From: Massiliimicrobium timonense
GTDB taxonomy: Bacteria; Bacillota_I; Bacilli_A; Erysipelotrichales; Coprobacillaceae
NCBI RefSeq assembly: GCF_002160865.1
Contig: NZ_NFLJ01000012.1
Span: forward strand, 1 to 64,000
Direction of reading: 5' to 3'
Length of the DNA: 64,000 bases
The notes beneath the pieces are model-generated. The model was given only the letters and a program-made list of their open reading frames with translations. It ran no database searches and was not told the origin of the DNA. Below, piece by piece: positions 35,332 to 44,258 of this stretch. The position numbers and the translations under genes are program-made. Position 1 is the first letter of the stretch, and every line of letters begins with the position of its first letter.

Positions 35332-37428
35332 ATGGAAGAAAGTGCAGTAAGGATGAAAGCTTATGCAGTTGCTTTTGACGAGATTAGAGTTTACTTATCT
35401 AAAGGATATTATAATGGCATTAGTAGCCAATTTTATATTAAAAATATTGAAAATGATGAATTGATACCACTGAATGGAGATTCGTTGAATAATAGTAGTC
35501 AGGACGGATTTCAGGAATATGTATTTCATACCAATTTTACAATGGGAAAAGTTTATAAGATTGTTGATGCCTATGGTTTAAGCTGTTATTTAGATTTTTC
35601 AAAACTATCTATGTGTGAGCAATTTGATGAATTATATTTTTATGATCGTGATGATTTAGGAAGCCAATATACAAAAGAAAAAACAACATTTAAAGTATGG
35701 GCACCACTTGCGACAGGTGTTATTTTAAAAATCATGAAGTGGAATGGAGAAACAGAACTGTTTCCAATGAAAAGACAAAAGAAAGGTGTATATTTTGTTG
35801 AAGTTCATGAAGATTTAGAGTTAGAACAATATGTTTATTTGATTCGTCATACAAATAGTTATGAAGTGACATTGGATCCCTATGCTTATTCTTCATCTTC
35901 TAATGGACATGCGAGTATCATTGTTGATTTAAATACCGTTCCATGTCGTCGTTTCCAGTTACCATCATTAGAAAAAATGACTGATATGATTATTTATGAA
36001 ACAAGTGTCAGAGATTTTTCTATGTCATCAACAAGTGGAATGAAAAATAAAGGAAAATTTTTAGCTTTTACTGAACTCAATACATCAACAGATAGTGGTA
36101 ATCCAACAGGATTAGATTATTTATCATGTCTGGGAATTACTCATTTACAGTTGATGCCAATTGCTGATTTTGCGACAGTGGATGAAAAGAATCCTATAGA
36201 ACTTTATAATTGGGGATATGATCCTCTAGCGTACAATGTGACAGAGGGAAGTTATGTCACAGATCCAGATGATGGATATATGCGTATTACAGAAGCTCAG
36301 CGTATGATTGAAGCTTTACATTCACGTGGTATTCGTGTTGTCATGGATGTTGTGTTTAATCATATGCATGATGTCAATATCAATGCTTTAGAAAGAACGG
36401 TTCCACATTATTTCTTTAGAAGAAATCAAGATGGAACACTATCTAATGGCTCATGGTGTGGTAATGATTTAAATACAACAGCTTTAATGTGTCGTAAATA
36501 TATTCTAGATATGTGTAAACGTTGGCAGGTTTTATATGGTATTGATGGTTTCCGTTTTGATTTAATGGGGATTATTGATCAAGAAACAATCAAACTTGTA
36601 GATGCTCAAGGGAAAGCTTTAGATCCATCCTTTGTTGTTTATGGAGAAGGGTGGAATATGGCAACAGCATTAGATGAATCCATGCGTACAACCATTCAAA
36701 ATAATCATAAGACACCTTATATTGGTTTCTTCAATGATTTCTTTAGAGATACTTTAAGAGGAACAAACCAGATGGAAACAAAAGGATATTTTTCTGGTGA
36801 TACGTATAAAACAAATGATGCAATGAAAGCTATATGTAATCTAAATATGTTTGCGAAAATTACGCAATCAATTAATTATGTAGAATGTCATGATAATGCA
36901 ACATGTTATGATAAATTACAGATTTCTAATTATGATGAGTCTGAAAAAATGCGAAAAAGACGTGCTCGTCTAATGATGGCTGCTGTTATCTTATCACAGG
37001 GTGTTCCTTTCTTGCATAGTGGACAGGAGTTTTTTAGGACAAAAGGTGGTCTTTCCAATACATATAATGCGGGAGATCAAGTCAATGCTTTGGATTGGAA
37101 CCGTAAGGATATGGAAATTGATACAACACAGTTTGTACAGTTTTTAATTCATTTAAGAAAAAATAATCCTTGTTTTAGATATGGAAGTTATGATATGATA
37201 CGTAAAAATGTCAAAACAGAAAATATTGATCATCGTATGATTAAATATTCATTGCATCAAAATGATGGTGAGTATAAAGATTTTATCATTTATTTTAATG
37301 CTTCTTTAGAAACGATTTCTGTTGAGGTAGAAGATGGTTTTACACTTCTATATCATAGTGAAAAAGGTAAAATACTAGATCATCATCTAGATGTCAATGG
37401 TGTTTGTTGTGCGATATTAGTAAGATAG
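35332..37428 (+). CDS. pulA: Type I pullulanase
   Basis: A 698-residue GH13_14 debranching enzyme that cuts alpha-1,6 bonds of pullulan and glycogen. N-terminal beta domain, CBM48 (TTFKVWAPLATGV), then YETSVRDFS, the pullulanase mark YNWGYDP (near residue 291), VVMDVVFNH, GFRFDLMG (Asp about 410), YGEGWN (Glu about 439) and VECHDN. No signal peptide, so it works inside the cell on stored or imported glucans. I chose ATG 35332 behind GAAAGGATGG; the frame is open upstream without a good site. An extended -10 TGTTATACT lies at 35282-35290. Confidence 0.94.
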   Translation: MEESAVRMKAYAVAFDEIRVYLSKGYYNGISSQFYIKNIENDELIPLNGDSLNNSSQDGFQEYVFHTNFTMGKVYKIVDAYGLSCYLDFSKLSMCEQFDELYFYDRDDLGSQYTKEKTTFKVWAPLATGVILKIMKWNGETELFPMKRQKKGVYFVEVHEDLELEQYVYLIRHTNSYEVTLDPYAYSSSSNGHASIIVDLNTVPCRRFQLPSLEKMTDMIIYETSVRDFSMSSTSGMKNKGKFLAFTELNTSTDSGNPTGLDYLSCLGITHLQLMPIADFATVDEKNPIELYNWGYDPLAYNVTEGSYVTDPDDGYMRITEAQRMIEALHSRGIRVVMDVVFNHMHDVNINALERTVPHYFFRRNQDGTLSNGSWCGNDLNTTALMCRKYILDMCKRWQVLYGIDGFRFDLMGIIDQETIKLVDAQGKALDPSFVVYGEGWNMATALDESMRTTIQNNHKTPYIGFFNDFFRDTLRGTNQMETKGYFSGDTYKTNDAMKAICNLNMFAKITQSINYVECHDNATCYDKLQISNYDESEKMRKRRARLMMAAVILSQGVPFLHSGQEFFRTKGGLSNTYNAGDQVNALDWNRKDMEIDTTQFVQFLIHLRKNNPCFRYGSYDMIRKNVKTENIDHRMIKYSLHQNDGEYKDFIIYFNASLETISVEVEDGFTLLYHSEKGKILDHHLDVNGVCCAILVR

Positions 37429-37437
37429 GAGTTGTTT

Positions 37438-37992
37438 ATGAAATTAATTGTTGGATTAGGAAATCCGGGCAAAGAATATACATCGACAAGACATAATGTA
37501 GGATTTATGGTGATGGATGCTTTAGCAGATTATTGGCATGTATCAATCAACACAAAGAAATTTAAAGGTGAATATGTCAAAGTGAAGTATCAAGGTGAGG
37601 ATGTCATATTATTAAAACCATTAACATATATGAATAATTCCGGTGAATCTGTGATTCAAGTCATGAATTATTTTAAAATAGATGTTGATGATTTAATTGT
37701 GATTTATGATGATATGGACATGCCAACTGGAAAATTACGTTTAAGACAAAGTGGCAGTGCTGGAGGGCATAATGGGATGAAAAGCATTATTGCTCATGTG
37801 GGGACACAGAATTTTAAACGTATTCGAGTGGGCATTGATAAACATGCTTATATACCTGTTGTTGATTATGTTTTGGGGCGTTTTACAAAGGAGCAGCAGC
37901 CATTGATTGAAAAAGGAATTCAAGATGCAAAAGAGGCTGTCATAACCATTCTTGATAAAGATTTTACTGCTGCTATGAATGCCTATAATTAG
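37438..37992 (+). CDS. pth: Peptidyl-tRNA hydrolase
   Basis: A 184-residue enzyme that recycles peptidyl-tRNA. GLGNPGKEYTSTRHNVGFM with the catalytic His, MNNSGE and DDMDMPTGKLRLRQSGS with GGHNGMKSI are all present. ATG 37438 follows AGGAG by six bases; an in-frame TTG six bases earlier is less likely. The pth-mfd order is common in Bacillota. Confidence 0.96.
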   Translation: MKLIVGLGNPGKEYTSTRHNVGFMVMDALADYWHVSINTKKFKGEYVKVKYQGEDVILLKPLTYMNNSGESVIQVMNYFKIDVDDLIVIYDDMDMPTGKLRLRQSGSAGGHNGMKSIIAHVGTQNFKRIRVGIDKHAYIPVVDYVLGRFTKEQQPLIEKGIQDAKEAVITILDKDFTAAMNAYN

Positions 37993-38005
37993 GAGATGAT
38001 AAGAT

Positions 38006-41000
38006 ATGAAGAAGATTATTCAGATTTTGAAAAATAATCCAGCATATCTTGCAATGCTTAAAGGAAAAGGCGAGATTGTTGTATCTCACGCTAGTGATGA
38101 GGCGATTCTTATTGCTAGTGCTTTTTTCACTTGCCCAAAAATGATGCTGGTTATTAAAGATAGTTTATATCAGGCACAACTTTTATATCAGGAGCTTTAC
38201 CCTTTGCTTCATCAAAAAGTTGTCTTTTTTCCATGTGATGAATCTTTGCGTGTTGAAGCTCTGGCTTCTTCTCAAGAACTTGTAGGAGAACGTATTCATG
38301 CATTGTCAAGGATTTCTTCACAACAGCCACTTGTTGTGATTTGTCATACCCAAAGTTATTTACGTTATTTACCACATCCTCAAATCTTTAAAAAACATAC
38401 TCTGCATTTAGAAGTAGGAATGACGATTGATCCACTTTTTTTAAGAGAAAAGTTGATATATAGTGGTTATCAGATGATACAGAGGGTGGATGAACCTTTC
38501 TATTATTCTAAACGTGGTGGAGTTATTGATGTTTATTCTATTCAATATGATAATCCTATTCGTATAGAATTTTTTGATGATGAAATTGAAAGTTTACGTT
38601 TCTTTGACAAGAATACGCAACGCTCTTTAGAAAACGTGAAAGATGTTCTGATTTTACCAGCTACAGATATTCTTTATGATGATCAGGATATTGAAAATGT
38701 GATTTCACAGATAGAAATGATGAAAGAACAGACAGATTGTGAAGAGTATCAAGATGAACTGGATGAGGACATTTCTATTGATATAGAAGCGATTAAAAAT
38801 CATCAAAGTACATCCCGTCTGTATCAATATATGGGATTGTTTCCAACATCTACGACGTTACGTTCTTATTTTGATGATGTTCTGATTTTAACATCTAGCC
38901 AAGAAAAAATAAAAACTGTCTATCATCAATATGTAGAAGAAACATTTTATTATTCTCATGAATTACAAAGTATGGGGAAAATGGTTAAAGGACTTTCTTT
39001 ATATCATGAATTACCTTCACTATTAACGAAATCAGACATAGATTTTCTAGATTTTAGAGAAAATGAAAAACAAATTGTCTTTTTCACTAGAGAAGTTCAA
39101 TTATCTTTATTAAATGAAGCACAACTGATTCAACAGATTAAAGATTATTTAGTTCAAAATACCATTTTAATGTGTCTGGAAAATAGTCATCAGATTCAAA
39201 TGATGACGGATTTACTAGAACAACACCAACTGAGTTATACTTTGATTGGTCATGATGATCATATTTATCAAGGTATTAATATTTATATGGGGGAACTTTC
39301 AACAGGGATTGATTTTTGTGAAGAACATGTTGTCTTAATGACAGAAAAAGAATTATTTAAAGTCAATACCCAAAAGAAAAAAGGTTATATTAAATATAAA
39401 GATGCTAAAATTATTAATGATTATACGGAATTAAATATTGGTGACTATGTTGTTCATGATATTCATGGGATTGGACAATACATGGGAATTAAAACATTGG
39501 AAGTTAAAGGTTCTAAGAAAGATTATTTATATATTGCTTATAAAGGAAATGATACTTTATACATACCTGTAGAAAACTTTAAGCTAGTCAGAAAATACGC
39601 ATCGAGAGATGGAAAAGTACCAAAGATTCATTCATTAAATAGTACTGAATGGCAAAAGGCGAAACAAAAAGTCAGAAAGAAAGTGGATGATCTGGCAGAT
39701 CGTTTAATTGAAATTTATTCTCAAAGAATGAAACAGCCCGGTTTTGCTTTTCCAAAAGACGATGCTTTGCAGATACAGTTTGAAGAATGCTTTGGATATG
39801 AATTAACTCCAGATCAAAAAGAAGCTGTTAAAGAAATTAAGGCAGATATGGAAATGCCTCGTCCTATGGATAGATTATTGTGTGGAGATGTGGGATTTGG
39901 AAAAACTGAAGTTGCTTTACGTGCTTGTTTTAAAGCTATTTTAGGTGGTAAGCAAGTTGCTTTTCTATGTCCAACAACAATATTATCTTCACAGCATTAT
40001 CATACGATGATCAAACGATTTGAAAATTTCCCTGTTCAAGTTGCTTTATTAAATCGTTTTACTTCTACCAAACAAAGAAAACAGATTTTAGAAGATGTGA
40101 AAGAGGGAAAAATTGATTTATTAGTAGGAACACATCGTATTTTATCTAATGATGTTGTATTTAAAGATTTAGGATTGTTATGTATTGATGAAGAACAACG
40201 CTTTGGTGTCAAACAAAAAGAAAAGATTAAAGAAATACGAAAAACAATAGATGTCTTGACCTTAACAGCAACACCCATACCGAGAACTCTACAAATGTCT
40301 TTAATGGGGATTCGTGGTTTATCACAAATTGAAACACCTCCATTAAATCGTTTGCCAGTTCAGACTTATGTCATGGAAAAGAACCCACAATTAGTGAAAC
40401 AAGTGATTGAAAGAGAGTTAGGAAGAAAAGGGCAAGTATTCTATTTACATAACCAGACTGCCAATATTGAAAGTGTCGCTAATGAAATTGCCAGATTAGT
40501 GCCACAGGCTCGTATTGGAATTGGACATGGAAGAATGAGTAAGGATGAACTTGAAAAAGTCATGCAGTCATTTGTTGATCATGAATATGATATTCTTGTG
40601 TGTACAACGATTATTGAAACGGGAATTGATATTCCTAATGCAAATACAATTATTATTGAAAATGCCGATCGCTTTGGATTATCTCAATTGTATCAGATTA
40701 AAGGACGTGTGGGGCGTAGTGAACGTTTAGCCTATGCTTATCTATTATATGCGAAAAACAAACAAATGAATGAAGAAGCAACAAAACGTTTAAAAGCAAT
40801 CAAAGAATTTGCTCAATTAGGTAGTGGTTATAAAATCGCTATGCGTGACTTATCGATTCGAGGATCAGGCGATATACTAGGAGGAGAACAGGCTGGTTTT
40901 ATTGATACAGTTGGATTTGACATGTATATGAAGATTCTTCAGGAAGCCATTGATGAAAAAACGGGTGAGAAAAAAGAAGAACAGGAAGTACCAGTTCAAA

Positions 41001-41437
41001 ATGTTCCTGTAGATGGGTATATACCAGAAAACTATGTGGAAAATGATATGGAAAAATTAAATCTGTATCAACGTATTTATAAAGCGCAGCATTTAACACA
41101 GTTACAGGCACTTGAAAGTGAGTTAAAGGATTTATATGGAACATTACCAAGAGAAGTTCAAAATATTGTATTCAAACGTCAATATGAAATCTTATGTACT
41201 GAACCATTTATTGATGAGGTCAAGGAAACGGGTAATGATGTTCAATTAATGCTGACACAGGAATTTTCTTCACATGTTGCAGGTGATCAGCTTTTTGAAT
41301 TAGTCAATCGTTTATATGACAAACCACAATTAAAATATATTAAAAATGAAATTGTCATTGTTATATCTACAACTGGAAAATGGTTACCACATACAATAGA
41401 ATTATTGAATGAATTAAAGAAAATGAATGAACAATAA
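38006..41437 (+). CDS. mfd: Transcription-repair coupling factor Mfd
   Basis: A 1143-residue ATPase that removes stalled RNA polymerase and recruits UvrA. Order: UvrB-like N-terminal domains (RVDEPFYYSKRGGVIDVYS), RNA-polymerase-interacting CarD-like domain (IGDYVVHDIHGIGQYMG, about residue 480), RecG-like helicase with Walker A GDVGFGKTE near residue 627, IDEEQRFG, GRVGRSE, and the TRCF C-terminal domain (YIPENYVENDMEKLNLYQ). Full length. Confidence 0.97.
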   Translation: MKKIIQILKNNPAYLAMLKGKGEIVVSHASDEAILIASAFFTCPKMMLVIKDSLYQAQLLYQELYPLLHQKVVFFPCDESLRVEALASSQELVGERIHALSRISSQQPLVVICHTQSYLRYLPHPQIFKKHTLHLEVGMTIDPLFLREKLIYSGYQMIQRVDEPFYYSKRGGVIDVYSIQYDNPIRIEFFDDEIESLRFFDKNTQRSLENVKDVLILPATDILYDDQDIENVISQIEMMKEQTDCEEYQDELDEDISIDIEAIKNHQSTSRLYQYMGLFPTSTTLRSYFDDVLILTSSQEKIKTVYHQYVEETFYYSHELQSMGKMVKGLSLYHELPSLLTKSDIDFLDFRENEKQIVFFTREVQLSLLNEAQLIQQIKDYLVQNTILMCLENSHQIQMMTDLLEQHQLSYTLIGHDDHIYQGINIYMGELSTGIDFCEEHVVLMTEKELFKVNTQKKKGYIKYKDAKIINDYTELNIGDYVVHDIHGIGQYMGIKTLEVKGSKKDYLYIAYKGNDTLYIPVENFKLVRKYASRDGKVPKIHSLNSTEWQKAKQKVRKKVDDLADRLIEIYSQRMKQPGFAFPKDDALQIQFEECFGYELTPDQKEAVKEIKADMEMPRPMDRLLCGDVGFGKTEVALRACFKAILGGKQVAFLCPTTILSSQHYHTMIKRFENFPVQVALLNRFTSTKQRKQILEDVKEGKIDLLVGTHRILSNDVVFKDLGLLCIDEEQRFGVKQKEKIKEIRKTIDVLTLTATPIPRTLQMSLMGIRGLSQIETPPLNRLPVQTYVMEKNPQLVKQVIERELGRKGQVFYLHNQTANIESVANEIARLVPQARIGIGHGRMSKDELEKVMQSFVDHEYDILVCTTIIETGIDIPNANTIIIENADRFGLSQLYQIKGRVGRSERLAYAYLLYAKNKQMNEEATKRLKAIKEFAQLGSGYKIAMRDLSIRGSGDILGGEQAGFIDTVGFDMYMKILQEAIDEKTGEKKEEQEVPVQNVPVDGYIPENYVENDMEKLNLYQRIYKAQHLTQLQALESELKDLYGTLPREVQNIVFKRQYEILCTEPFIDEVKETGNDVQLMLTQEFSSHVAGDQLFELVNRLYDKPQLKYIKNEIVIVISTTGKWLPHTIELLNELKKMNEQ

Positions 41438-41500
41438 TTTGATATCAAAGAATAGTCAACGATTAGGATAAGTGTCATATCTTTCAATATGATAATGTAA

Positions 41501-41536
41501 AAAACGGAATCAAAACAATGATTCCGTTTTTATATA
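41501..41536 (+). terminator. Terminator of pth-mfd
   Basis: AAAACGGAAT (41501-41510) pairs with ATTCCGTTTT (41521-41530), then T. Confidence 0.88.
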
Positions 41537-41543
41537 ACAAGTT

Positions 41544-41690
41544 TTATTGAATTTTTCTATCTTTTAGAAATCTTTTCAAAAAGAAAGCTAAAAAATAGGG
41601 GAAAGTATAGAAATATTCATTGAATCCAATGTTTTTGTTTGCAAACTTGATTGCATAATGAATATCTAAATATTGATCATCTCGAATCAT
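41544..41690 (-). CDS. Possible 48-residue protein of unknown function
   Basis: An ATG at 41690 on the minus strand opens 48 codons with sensible composition: MIRDDQYLDIHYAIKFANKN, then aromatic FNEYFYTFPYFLAFFLKRFL and a basic end KDRKIQ. No good ribosome-binding site precedes it (AAGG is 20 bases away). It could be a small amphipathic protein, the 3' remnant of a longer gene, or chance. A promoter-like TTGAAA-18-TAAGAT (about 41729-41758) and a repeat array lie upstream. Confidence 0.3.
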   Translation of the reverse strand: MIRDDQYLDIHYAIKFANKNIGFNEYFYTFPYFLAFFLKRFLKDRKIQ

Positions 41691-41738
41691 AGAATTTATT
41701 TTGTGAGATTGCCTTATTTAACTATAAGTTTATCTTAT

Positions 41739-41848
41739 CACAAAATTCAGGCTATTTTCAATGAGATACACACATTTTTCCAGCTGTTTATAGACTTTAT
41801 ATTCACATTTTTCCAACAATATTTTCTATTATCTATCACAATTTTCCA
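41739..41848. repeat. Four-copy 12-nt repeat array with 33-nt period
   Basis: Plus-strand copies: CACATTTTTCCA at 41771 and 41804, CACAATTTTCCA at 41837 (exact 33-nt steps), and a degenerate CACAAAATTCAG at 41739 (32-nt step). The 21-nt stretches between differ completely. Read on the minus strand the repeat is TGGAAAAATGTG. It looks like a set of helically phased protein-binding sites upstream of the possible minus-strand gene at 41544-41690. Confidence 0.6.
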
Positions 41849-41907
41849 ATTATAATCAAAAAAACTGTTGAATTAATAGATTTCCATATAAAATATAACA
41901 GTTTATT

Positions 41908-41961
41908 ACAAAAAAAGAGCTTAAGGAAATAACTCATAAAAAGTTATTTCGTATCGCTCTA
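41908..41961 (-). terminator. Long terminator hairpin of the dUTPase gene
   Basis: Inner stem GAAATAACT (41926-41934) with AGTTATTTC (41942-41950), outer stem AGAGC (41916-41920) with GCTCT (41956-41960), followed on the minus strand by seven T. It overlaps the gene's stop. Confidence 0.85.
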
Positions 41962-42411
41962 ATCATTTTGATAATTATCAATGATTTCGTCAATATCAAT
42001 ACCTAATTGAAAACCTAAAGTGAAGTAATCATCAATTGCATCTTGATAATCATCACTAGAATATTGATTTTGTACATTTAAAATAGATCGATGAATTTTA
42101 AAGAATAAAGAATAGATATCTAAATCTTCGGGAATTTCTGTATGATTTTTAATACTATCAATACGAAGTTCATATCCTATTGACATCAACATTGTTAAAC
42201 CTTCAAGATATTTTTCTAATAGTTGTTGATGATTGATAGGTTCTTCTTTTTCCCAAAATAAATAGCAGCGAGATTCTAAAGAGACTTCTGATAAATCATG
42301 TAAAAAAGCAAGGATTTTCTGATTGATTCTTTTTGTATTCAGGATCTCATTTTTTGCTGTTTGAATTTCTCTGTTGACATAAACTTGATAGAGTTTAGCG
42401 ACATCATTCAT
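41959..42411 (-). CDS. Dimeric (all-alpha) dUTP diphosphatase family protein
   Basis: A 150-residue helical protein resembling dUTPase_2 (PF08761), which hydrolyses dUTP to dUMP. The metal-binding helices appear as LHDLSEVSLESRCYLFWEKE (about residues 37-56) and LLEKYLEGLTMLMSIGYELR (about 64-83), like the family's E-x-x-E and E-x-x-D motifs; the second reads EKYLEG, with a Glu in place of the usual Asp. Length is slightly short. It is monocistronic. Confidence 0.7.
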   Translation of the reverse strand: MNDVAKLYQVYVNREIQTAKNEILNTKRINQKILAFLHDLSEVSLESRCYLFWEKEEPINHQQLLEKYLEGLTMLMSIGYELRIDSIKNHTEIPEDLDIYSLFFKIHRSILNVQNQYSSDDYQDAIDDYFTLGFQLGIDIDEIIDNYQND

Positions 42412-42562
42412 ATTTTACCACCCCTTATTATTATCATACTCCAATATGAATAAAATTTGAATTGCTGATATTTAAAAAATTATAATATATGAAATTAATA
42501 TAAACTATTTGAAAATGAAAAAATCTTAATATATACTGTTGAAATGAAAGAGGGGAAACACT

Positions 42563-43477
42563 ATGATAAGAATTTTTATTAATATCTCTATTTATATCAT
42601 TGTTATAGCGTTAATTATGTATATTATATATTGCTTATATAATTACATATTAAAAAAAGATTTTTTAAATACATACCATATTGGAAAATTGCCATCGGGC
42701 ATTGTAATCAGAAAATGCAATAATGAAAACGAAAAGAATCATTATGAATTGGAGTATCCTTATTGGTCAGTAAGTAAAAAAGATGGTACAGCTGATAAAA
42801 GGGTTAAGAATAATTCTATTATTTGGAGAAAAAGCAAATTATATATTGGACATTATTTAGTTTATTCAAAAAAACCTTATGAATTGCTTGTGGTTGTGAA
42901 AGATTTACGTCATTTAGGAATAGAAATATCTATGTGTAAAGAAGAAAAGGAAAAATATTTTCGTATTTTAAAAAGAAAACAGACTTTTTGTCTTAATAAT
43001 AGTGTTCAAAAGATTGTAGACTATTTTGTAAATAAGCCTACTGATTTTGAAAATCTTTGCGCTCAAGTATATGAAACTATGGGATATAATGTACAAATTA
43101 CACCTCCGACTAATGATGGAGGATATGATTTAGTAATGATGAAAGATGATGAAAAGACAATTGTTGAATGCAAATGTTATTCAATAAATCATAAAGTTGG
43201 ACGACCAAGTATTCAAAAAGTTGTAGGTGCAAATAATGTAGTATTAGCTGATCATGTTATTTTTATTACAACAAGTGACTATAGTGCGGCTGCAATTTCA
43301 TATGCAAAAGAAGCAGGGGTAGAACTTATCAATGGTATGGATTTTATAAATATTTTGGAGAAATATGGGTTTATGGATCAAAATGATATAGAGGTTGATG
43401 CTTCTGAGTATCAGCTGAAAAATATAGATTTATATCCTTATGTACCTAATGACATTTATGAAAAATTTTTTAGATAG
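42563..43477 (+). CDS. Membrane-anchored Mrr-like restriction endonuclease-fold protein
   Basis: A 304-residue protein. One N-terminal membrane helix (residues 5-30), a basic linker domain of about 100 residues, then an Mrr_cat domain (residues 160-270): FENLCAQVYETMGYNVQITP, GGYDLVM with the catalytic Asp, and VECKCYS giving the E-x-K motif, followed by VVGANNVVLADHVIFITTS. Such proteins cut modified or foreign DNA or act in DNA-damage response; the anchor suggests action at the membrane. No methyltransferase is nearby. AGAGGGGAAAC precedes ATG. Confidence 0.82.
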   Translation: MIRIFINISIYIIVIALIMYIIYCLYNYILKKDFLNTYHIGKLPSGIVIRKCNNENEKNHYELEYPYWSVSKKDGTADKRVKNNSIIWRKSKLYIGHYLVYSKKPYELLVVVKDLRHLGIEISMCKEEKEKYFRILKRKQTFCLNNSVQKIVDYFVNKPTDFENLCAQVYETMGYNVQITPPTNDGGYDLVMMKDDEKTIVECKCYSINHKVGRPSIQKVVGANNVVLADHVIFITTSDYSAAAISYAKEAGVELINGMDFINILEKYGFMDQNDIEVDASEYQLKNIDLYPYVPNDIYEKFFR

Positions 43478-43526
43478 AATGTAATAAAGAATATTTTATG
43501 TTTTAAGTTTTCAATTTGATATAGTC

Positions 43527-43607
43527 AATGCCGATATAAATTCTTTCATAATAATGTGAAAGTTTTATATCGGCATTTATGATAAAATGAGAATGAATTT
43601 ATCATAA
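43527..43607. repeat. Two back-to-back long hairpins
   Basis: Hairpin 1: AATGCCGATATAAA (43527-43540) with its perfect complement (43564-43577), plus inner CTTTCA/TGAAAG. Hairpin 2: TTATGATAAA (43577-43586) with TTTATCATAA (43598-43607), overlapping the mntP stop. Neither ends in a clear T tract. They may terminate both convergent genes or be a small mobile repeat. Confidence 0.6.
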
Positions 43608-44159
43608 TATATGAAGATGTTCCAATAAAATTTTTAATCCCATACAAATTAAAATGATACCACCAGCGATTTCTGCTTTGGCTTTATACTTCATTCCAAA
43701 GACATGTCCAATTTTGACACCAGCCATTGAAATGATAAAAGTTGTTAAAGCAATGATGGAAATCGCAATGAAAATATTAACATTTAAAAAAGCAAAAGTG
43801 ACACCAACAGCTAAGGCATCAATAGATGTTGCAATAGCAAGGGGTATCATGATTTTAGGTGAAAATTCTGTATTACAGCTTTCTTCATTTTCAAATGATT
43901 CTTTAATCATGTTGATACCAATCAAAGCTAATAAAATAAAAGCAATCCAATGGTCAATGCTTTCAATTTTATCTTTAAACTGAATGCCTAGAAGATAACC
44001 AAGTAAAGGCATGAAACCTTGAAAAAAACCAAAATAGCAACCACAAATGAGAGCATGTTTTAATTGAAGTTTTCTGGTTGATAATCCTTTACATATGCTT
44101 ACTGCGAAGGCATCCATTGATAAACCAATACCAATAATCAATATTTCTAAAAAACCCAT
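43602..44159 (-). CDS. mntP: Manganese efflux pump MntP
   Basis: A 185-residue membrane protein with six helices in two repeats. Functional Asp motifs are [10 protein letters not shown] (about residue 16) and [10 protein letters not shown] (about 118). It exports Mn(II). GGAGGACAT precedes ATG. The usual yybP-ykoY manganese riboswitch is not seen in its short leader; instead a strong promoter and a terminator-like hairpin are present. Confidence 0.93.
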   Translation of the reverse strand: MGFLEILIIGIGLSMDAFAVSICKGLSTRKLQLKHALICGCYFGFFQGFMPLLGYLLGIQFKDKIESIDHWIAFILLALIGINMIKESFENEESCNTEFSPKIMIPLAIATSIDALAVGVTFAFLNVNIFIAISIIALTTFIISMAGVKIGHVFGMKYKAKAEIAGGIILICMGLKILLEHLHIL

Positions 44160-44172
44160 ATGTCCTCCTTGT

Positions 44173-44208
44173 AATAAAAAAGACAGGCTGTAAAAACAGA
44201 CAAGTCTT
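44173..44208 (-). terminator. Terminator-like hairpin in the mntP leader
   Basis: Minus strand: AAGAC (44208-44204) with GTCTT (44184-44180), inner CTGT/ACAG, then TTTTTTATT. It lies between the mntP promoter and the mntP ribosome-binding site, so it could attenuate mntP as well as end the upstream yigZ-type transcript. Confidence 0.6.
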
Positions 44209-44229
44209 ATTTATTTTCATCACTTCCAA

Positions 44230-44258
44230 ATTATAACAAGTATCTATATACGTGTCAA
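44230..44258 (-). promoter_or_regulatory. Consensus promoter of mntP
   Basis: TTGACA (44253-44258), 17-bp spacer, TATAAT (44230-44235) on the minus strand, overlapping the last codons of the upstream gene. A short frame starting at ATG 44203 would run through the hairpin and into mntP out of frame. Confidence 0.85.

Noticed and set aside
41739-41848. CRISPR-like periodic repeat
   Set aside because: Repeats are only 12 nt with 21-nt spacers and one degenerate copy; no cas genes in the window. Better explained as phased binding sites.
44160-44230. yybP-ykoY manganese riboswitch before mntP
   Set aside because: The leader is too short and the conserved loops of that aptamer are absent.
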